DNA of 64,000 bases from Catellatospora citrea (GTDB lineage Bacteria; Actinomycetota; Actinomycetes; Mycobacteriales; Micromonosporaceae): NCBI RefSeq assembly GCF_003610235.1, contig NZ_RAPR01000001.1:62001-126000 (forward strand), read 5' to 3'. Of this stretch, positions 60,576 to 64,000 are shown one piece after another. The notes beneath the pieces were generated by a model. That model was not told where the DNA came from. It did not search any database and saw only the letters and a list, made by a program, of their open reading frames with translations. The first letter of the stretch is position 1; each line of letters opens with the position of its first letter. Position numbers and translations under genes: made by a program.

Positions 60576-61529
60576 TCATGCGATGTCGCGGCGACGGTTG
60601 AGCACGATGCCGATCGTGGCGGCGACCAGCGACCAGCCGACCATGACCAGCACGCCGACCCACCACTGCGCGGCCTGCGGATACAGCTTCTCCGGCGACA
60701 CCATGACCTGCGATGCGATGGACGGCATGACGACCGCGGAGGTCAGCACCCAGTCGCCGTGGATGAGAAGGTTCCGGATGAGGGTGAACACGCCCATCCC
60801 GCCGACGAATCCCCCGAGATAGATGATCATCGCCGTGACGACCGCACCGATCTGGCTGTTGATCAGCGTGCCGAGCCCGAAGCCGAGCAGCGCCCACAGC
60901 AGGTACGCGACCAGGTTGAAGATGATCGCCCGCTGGACCGGCCACTCGCCCAGGGAGTTCGTCAGGCCGATGTTGTCGAAGAACACCAGCCCGGCCACCA
61001 CCGACACGACCCGCGACACGAGCCAGAACAGGAACCCGAGGCCGAGTACGGCCAGGAGCTTGCCGAACACGACGCGGGTGCGCTGCGGCGTGGTCAGGAA
61101 CGTGGCCGTCGCCGTCTGGTACTGGAATTCGTTGGTGATGACGAGGGCGCCCAGCAGCATCACCAGCAGCAGCCCGAAGAACTGGCCGCTGGTGAAGATG
61201 TTGCCGGCCGCGTTTACCGCCTGCAGATGCAGGTCGTGCAGCTGCGCGAACTCTGCCTTGGCCGCAGCGGCCTCTGCCGCGCTCATGCCGCGGCCCGCCC
61301 GGAACACCGCCGCGGTGTCCCGTGCGCGTTCGATGTGCTGCGCCGCCTCGGACATGTTGATGAACAGGGCGAGCCCGGTGAAGACCAGCGACGCGATGCC
61401 GAACAGCCACCAGGCGTTGGTGGTGGTGATCTTCCGGATCTCGCTGCGGACGAGCCGGAGCCCCGGGATGCCGACGTGGGCGATCACCGGGCGGTGCGAG
61501 GCCTGGGGCGCCTGGAGTGTCGCGGTCAT
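60576..61529 (-). CDS. ABC-2 type transporter permease
   Basis: 317 residues. A soluble first 30 residues, then six membrane helices and one large external loop (about 70-120: AAQHIERARDTAAVFRAGRGMSAAEAAAAKAEFAQLHDLHLQAVNAAGNIFTSG). VITNEFQYQTATATFLTTPQRTRVVFGKLLAV is the ABC-2 signature of lantibiotic/ABC-2 family permeases. The start overlaps the ATPase stop (ATGA). Probably an exporter. Confidence 0.9.
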   Translation of the reverse strand: MTATLQAPQASHRPVIAHVGIPGLRLVRSEIRKITTTNAWWLFGIASLVFTGLALFINMSEAAQHIERARDTAAVFRAGRGMSAAEAAAAKAEFAQLHDLHLQAVNAAGNIFTSGQFFGLLLVMLLGALVITNEFQYQTATATFLTTPQRTRVVFGKLLAVLGLGFLFWLVSRVVSVVAGLVFFDNIGLTNSLGEWPVQRAIIFNLVAYLLWALLGFGLGTLINSQIGAVVTAMIIYLGGFVGGMGVFTLIRNLLIHGDWVLTSAVVMPSIASQVMVSPEKLYPQAAQWWVGVLVMVGWSLVAATIGIVLNRRRDIA

Positions 61530-62431
61530 CGGATGTCTGCCTTTCCGGCCGTCAGCTGGAGGAACACGTTCTCGAGGTCGCGACGCTCGACGGTCAGCTC
61601 ATGGATCTCGGCGCCGACCCGCAGCGCCGCCGCGCCGATCGTCGGCCCGTCCGCGCCCACGATCCGCAGCGCTCCGCCCTCGACGGGGGTGGCGGTGATC
61701 CCGGCGCCCAGCTCGGCGACGAGCGCCTCCGGCCGGGGCGTGCGCACGAGCATCTGCGCGCCGCCGGCGGAGTCGATGACCTCGGCCAGCGGACCCTGCT
61801 GGACCAGCTTGCCCGCCGCGATGATCACCACGTCGTCGGCGAGGAGTTCCATCTCCGACATCAGGTGGCTCGACACGAGGACCGTGCGGCCCTCGTCGGC
61901 GAGCGACTTGAGCAGGTCCCGCATCCACCGGATGCCCTCCGGGTCCAGCCCGTTGGCGGGCTCGTCCAGGATGAGCACGTCCGGGTCGCCCAACAGCGCC
62001 GCGGCGATGCCCAGGCGCTGGCGCATGCCCAGCGAGTACCCCTTGAACTTGCGGTCCGCGGCCGGCGTCAGCCCGACCGTGTCCAGCACCTCGTCGGCCC
62101 GGCTGACGGGGATCCCGGCCGCGTCGCACAGCACGCGCAGGTGGTTGCGGCCGGTGCGGCCGCGGTGCGCGCCCGACGCCTCCAGGAGCGCGCCGACCTT
62201 GCGGATGGGATCGGTGAGGTCGGCGTAGCGCCGTCCGCCGATGGTCGTGGTTCCCGCCGTGGGCCGGACCAGGTTCAGCACCATGCGCAGCGTGGTCGTC
62301 TTCCCCGCGCCGTTGGGCCCCAGAAAGCCGGTGACCCGGCCCGGGCTGACGGTGAACGACAGGTCATCGACCGCGCGCACGTTCTTGTACAGCTTGGTCA
62401 GCCCATTGACAGCGATACCATCGTCGGCCAT
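61526..62431 (-). CDS. ABC transporter ATP-binding protein (CcmA/DRA type)
   Basis: 301 residues from ATG 62431, with GGGGAG upstream. Walker A GPNGAGKTT, signature YSLGMRQRLGIA, Walker B LILDEPANGLDPEG and the switch His in VLVSSHLMSEMELLADDVVII. The C-terminal 80 residues resemble the DUF4162 extension of antibiotic or bacteriocin exporters. Pairs with the overlapping permease. The leader and peptides of locus 2 lie divergently upstream. Confidence 0.93.
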   Translation of the reverse strand: MADDGIAVNGLTKLYKNVRAVDDLSFTVSPGRVTGFLGPNGAGKTTTLRMVLNLVRPTAGTTTIGGRRYADLTDPIRKVGALLEASGAHRGRTGRNHLRVLCDAAGIPVSRADEVLDTVGLTPAADRKFKGYSLGMRQRLGIAAALLGDPDVLILDEPANGLDPEGIRWMRDLLKSLADEGRTVLVSSHLMSEMELLADDVVIIAAGKLVQQGPLAEVIDSAGGAQMLVRTPRPEALVAELGAGITATPVEGGALRIVGADGPTIGAAALRVGAEIHELTVERRDLENVFLQLTAGKADIR

Positions 62432-62658
62432 CGACCAGCTCCCCTTCCGTCGGATACATAGAAGCGTGATGCATAGTAGTTCTAGGTATCGGGAGCACGC
62501 AAGAACCGGGTCGCATGGTCTTTGCGGCAAGCGCGCCGGGCCAGGTCGGTCCACCGACAGGCACACAAAACGGGTTAAATGCATCCGGCCGAGCGCGTGT
62601 CCGGCGTCGTCCGGCACGGCGGAAGTTCCGTGCGCACCGCACCAGCGTCGACGGCTTC

Positions 62659-62717
62659 CGTGTCCGGTGTCTGCCGGGATCCGATGACCCCACCCCGACG
62701 ATCGGATTCCCTGAGGA
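62659..62717 (+). promoter_or_regulatory. Duplicated leader sequence, copy 2
   Basis: Matches 59113-59176. Here the leader is followed after 41 bp by the 35-residue peptide gene, with no DUF5317 gene between, so the DUF5317 segment was gained in one locus or lost from the other. Confidence 0.55.
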
Positions 62718-62758
62718 GAAGACCCGACACCCCGCCTCATCGCACGAGGAGGTGAATC

Positions 62759-62866
62759 ATGACCCTGACCGTCGTCCGCCACCGGGCCGTCTACGCACTG
62801 CTCACGCTCGCATCGCTGGCCCTGCTGCTCTACACGATCGGCGCACCGGTGACCGAAGGAAGCTAG
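62759..62866 (+). CDS. 35-residue single-helix peptide, locus 2
   Basis: ATG 62759 follows AGGAGG at 62748-62753. Nearly identical to the peptide at 59817 with changes Ile5Val, Phe11Val and Met31Val and four silent codon changes. One hydrophobic helix, then GAPVTEGS. Followed after eight bases by the next tiny ORF. Confidence 0.75.
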   Translation: MTLTVVRHRAVYALLTLASLALLLYTIGAPVTEGS

Positions 62867-62874
62867 GAGCCGGC

Positions 62875-62958
62875 ATGCGAATCCGGATCATCGTGGCGCT
62901 CGCGTCGCTGGCGACGCTGCTCTACGCCGTCGGCGCACCATACGAACACGGAGGCTGA
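62875..62958 (+). CDS. 27-residue single-helix peptide a, locus 2
   Basis: ATG 62875 follows AGGAG (62865-62869). The peptide keeps MRIRII at the start and LLYAVGAPYEHGG at the end. Versus 59931 it differs at six codons, three of them silent. Part of a three-peptide string with the ORFs before and after. Confidence 0.75.
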   Translation: MRIRIIVALASLATLLYAVGAPYEHGG

Positions 62959-62961
62959 GGC

Positions 62962-63045
62962 ATGCGGGTCCGCATCACCCTGGCGCTCATCTCACTGACC
63001 ACGCTGCTCTACACCGTCGGCGCGCCATTCAACCACGGTGGCTGA
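62962..63045 (+). CDS. 27-residue single-helix peptide b, locus 2
   Basis: ATG 62962 begins three bases after the previous stop; GGAGG (62950-62954) is the likely SD. The most diverged member: MRVRITLALISLTTLLYTVGA then PFNHGG. It keeps the R-x-R basic start, Ala8-Leu9, LLY, VGAP and the terminal HGG. Possibly the result of an extra tandem duplication. Confidence 0.7.
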   Translation: MRVRITLALISLTTLLYTVGAPFNHGG

Positions 63046-63150
63046 TCCCTGCGTCGCCCGGCATCTTGCCTGCACCGAGCCGCCGAAAGACGCCGTCGGG
63101 CCGAGAGCCGTCGACGCCGGTCTGGTCCCCGAGCGGCAGCGCAGGCTGAC

Positions 63151-63192
63151 GGTGGGTCGGCCACGGCGCAACCACGCCGTGGCCGACCCACC
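63151..63192. terminator. Bidirectional terminator
   Basis: A perfect 18-bp stem (63151-63168 with 63175-63192) and a 6-nt loop lie between the peptide locus (+) and the convergent protease gene (-). Confidence 0.75.
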
Positions 63193-63199
63193 GCTCAAC

Positions 63200-64000
63200 T
63201 CACAGCGCCGGAGACACGGTGGTGATGTCGCCCGGGACCTCGGCGGCGTTCGCCGCGGTGATGAGCTGGTCGATGTCCATCCGGTGGTGGGTGTCGTCCC
63301 AGGGGTCCCACACGGTGAAGTTGCTCGTGTACTGGCCGGTCTCACCGGCGGTGCTGTCGCTGGAGCCGTAGCCGTAGATGACGACCCAGTGGCGCAGCAG
63401 GCCGCTGCCCCCGGACGCGCCCCACGGCAGCAGCTGCGGCTTGACCAGCAGGATGCTGGGCTGGCCGTTGTCGATGCCGCGGCGGACCCGGTCCAGCCCG
63501 TACTCCAGCGGCAGGTTGCCGTCGCCGAACGAGTACCAGCCGTAGGTCTTCAGCCCGGTCCCCACGATGGGCGTGAACGCGGACATGGTCGAGGCCATGC
63601 TGCCCGGCAGGGTGCCGGTCGAGGTGGAGCCGGAGTGGCTGGCCAGGCTGGACTGGCTGGGCAGCGGGCTGGCGTCCATCGCCTCCAGCGCCGCCTGCAT
63701 CGCGGCCGGGCCGCACCAGGTGCCGTTCTCCTGCGCCGACCCGTACAGGCCCACGTTGCCCACATGCAGTTCAGGACGCTCGCTGCCGCCGACGGTGACC
63801 TCGGCGTCGGCCGTGGAGGGACGCCACTTGCTCGCCGTCTCGTAGCCGCTCTGGCATCTTCGCCAGACCCCTGCCCTCATGTAGTTGGTCTGGCAGGTCA
63901 GCACACCGCCGTTGTGGACGACCATCGCCCGCACCGGCATGTCGCTGGACGGCCGCACCGCGAGCACGGCCCGCGTGGACGCGCCCGTGCCCTCCAGGCA
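63200..64000 (-). CDS. C39-like cysteine peptidase, 5' end outside the window
   Basis: The frame is open to the right edge, so the start is missing; about 266 residues are seen. The papain-like core has the Cys nucleophile in NGTWCGPAAMQAALEAM, the His in LLRHWVVIYGYG and the Asp in VWDPWDDTHH, as in C39_2 domain proteins. Upstream residues include three Cys (CLEGTG, LTCQTNY, RRCQSGY). No leader-processing ABC domain is attached. It probably works outside the cell, but the signal peptide is not seen. Confidence 0.8.
   Translation of the reverse strand, partial: CLEGTGASTRAVLAVRPSSDMPVRAMVVHNGGVLTCQTNYMRAGVWRRCQSGYETASKWRPSTADAEVTVGGSERPELHVGNVGLYGSAQENGTWCGPAAMQAALEAMDASPLPSQSSLASHSGSTSTGTLPGSMASTMSAFTPIVGTGLKTYGWYSFGDGNLPLEYGLDRVRRGIDNGQPSILLVKPQLLPWGASGGSGLLRHWVVIYGYGSSDSTAGETGQYTSNFTVWDPWDDTHHRMDIDQLITAANAAEVPGDITTVSPAL

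Noticed and set aside
62515..62958. A 147-codon plus-strand ORF in the peptide locus 2
   Set aside because: Only its last 27 codons (from 62875) match the conserved peptide; the rest reads through the leader and the other peptide's frame.
1..64000. tRNA, rRNA, CRISPR array, IS element or prophage
   Set aside because: No cloverleaf-like segment, no rRNA, no regularly spaced repeats, and no transposase, integrase or phage structural gene was recognised.

Overview
The window is high-GC DNA with GTG/TTG starts, many ATGA/GTGA gene overlaps, a SecA2, an LAL-type LuxR regulator, a ricin-lectin receptor kinase and LacI-controlled secreted glycosidases. This points to the chromosome of a filamentous actinomycete, most probably a member of the Micromonosporaceae. 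The family assignment is an inference from gene content and style, not from a marker gene. I see no rRNA, tRNA, CRISPR array, transposase, integrase or plasmid gene.

Layout. 1-7.3 kb: the tail of an amidohydrolase, a soluble PAS-PAS-GGDEF-EAL c-di-GMP protein facing a stand-alone MASE1 membrane protein, a methyltransferase, a VOC protein, an FMN reductase and a CorA-type channel. 7.4-10.5 kb: two DUF1996 paralogues around a four-helix membrane protein. 10.5-19 kb: a YqeB-like protein, a Ser/Thr kinase with an extracellular ricin-B domain, an alpha/beta hydrolase, a SitI3-like protein, a predicted acyltransferase and a VanY-like peptidase with a conserved upstream leader. 19-25 kb: SecA2, then a GNAT/DUF2306 pair and a LiaSR/NarXL-type two-component system. 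25-32 kb: a secreted phosphoesterase, a NicO-type Ni/Co transporter, a lipoprotein, an NTF2-like protein, a degenerate SDR and two GNATs.

32.5-38.5 kb is a carbohydrate island: a GH43-ricin protein diverging from a GH43-ricin/GH5-ricin operon, with two near-identical TGTTTnCGTAAACA palindromes in the shared intergenic region, followed by a second secreted phosphoesterase. 38.5-46.2 kb: a membrane protein, a CotA-like multicopper oxidase, an epoxide hydrolase and an LAL regulator. 46.3-52 kb: small genes around an XRE-TPR regulator, including a GRDP-like protein with a CxxCHxxCH tail and a methyltransferase. 52-58 kb: a secreted protein, a LacI regulator, a HEAT-like protein, a VanJ-like EEP membrane enzyme with the same leader as the VanY-like gene, and a COG4315 secreted protein. 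59-63 kb: two related loci of tiny single-helix peptides flank an ABC-2 exporter; a C39-like protease runs off the right edge.

The two observations I rate highest are (1) five 27-35-residue peptides ending in GAPxxHGG or GAPxTEGS, in two duplicated loci that share a leader sequence and bracket an ABC exporter, and (2) a conserved ~77-nt element containing a nine-codon leader ORF and two inverted repeats, found only upstream of the VanY-like and VanJ-like genes, which suggests a small co-regulated cell-envelope regulon.
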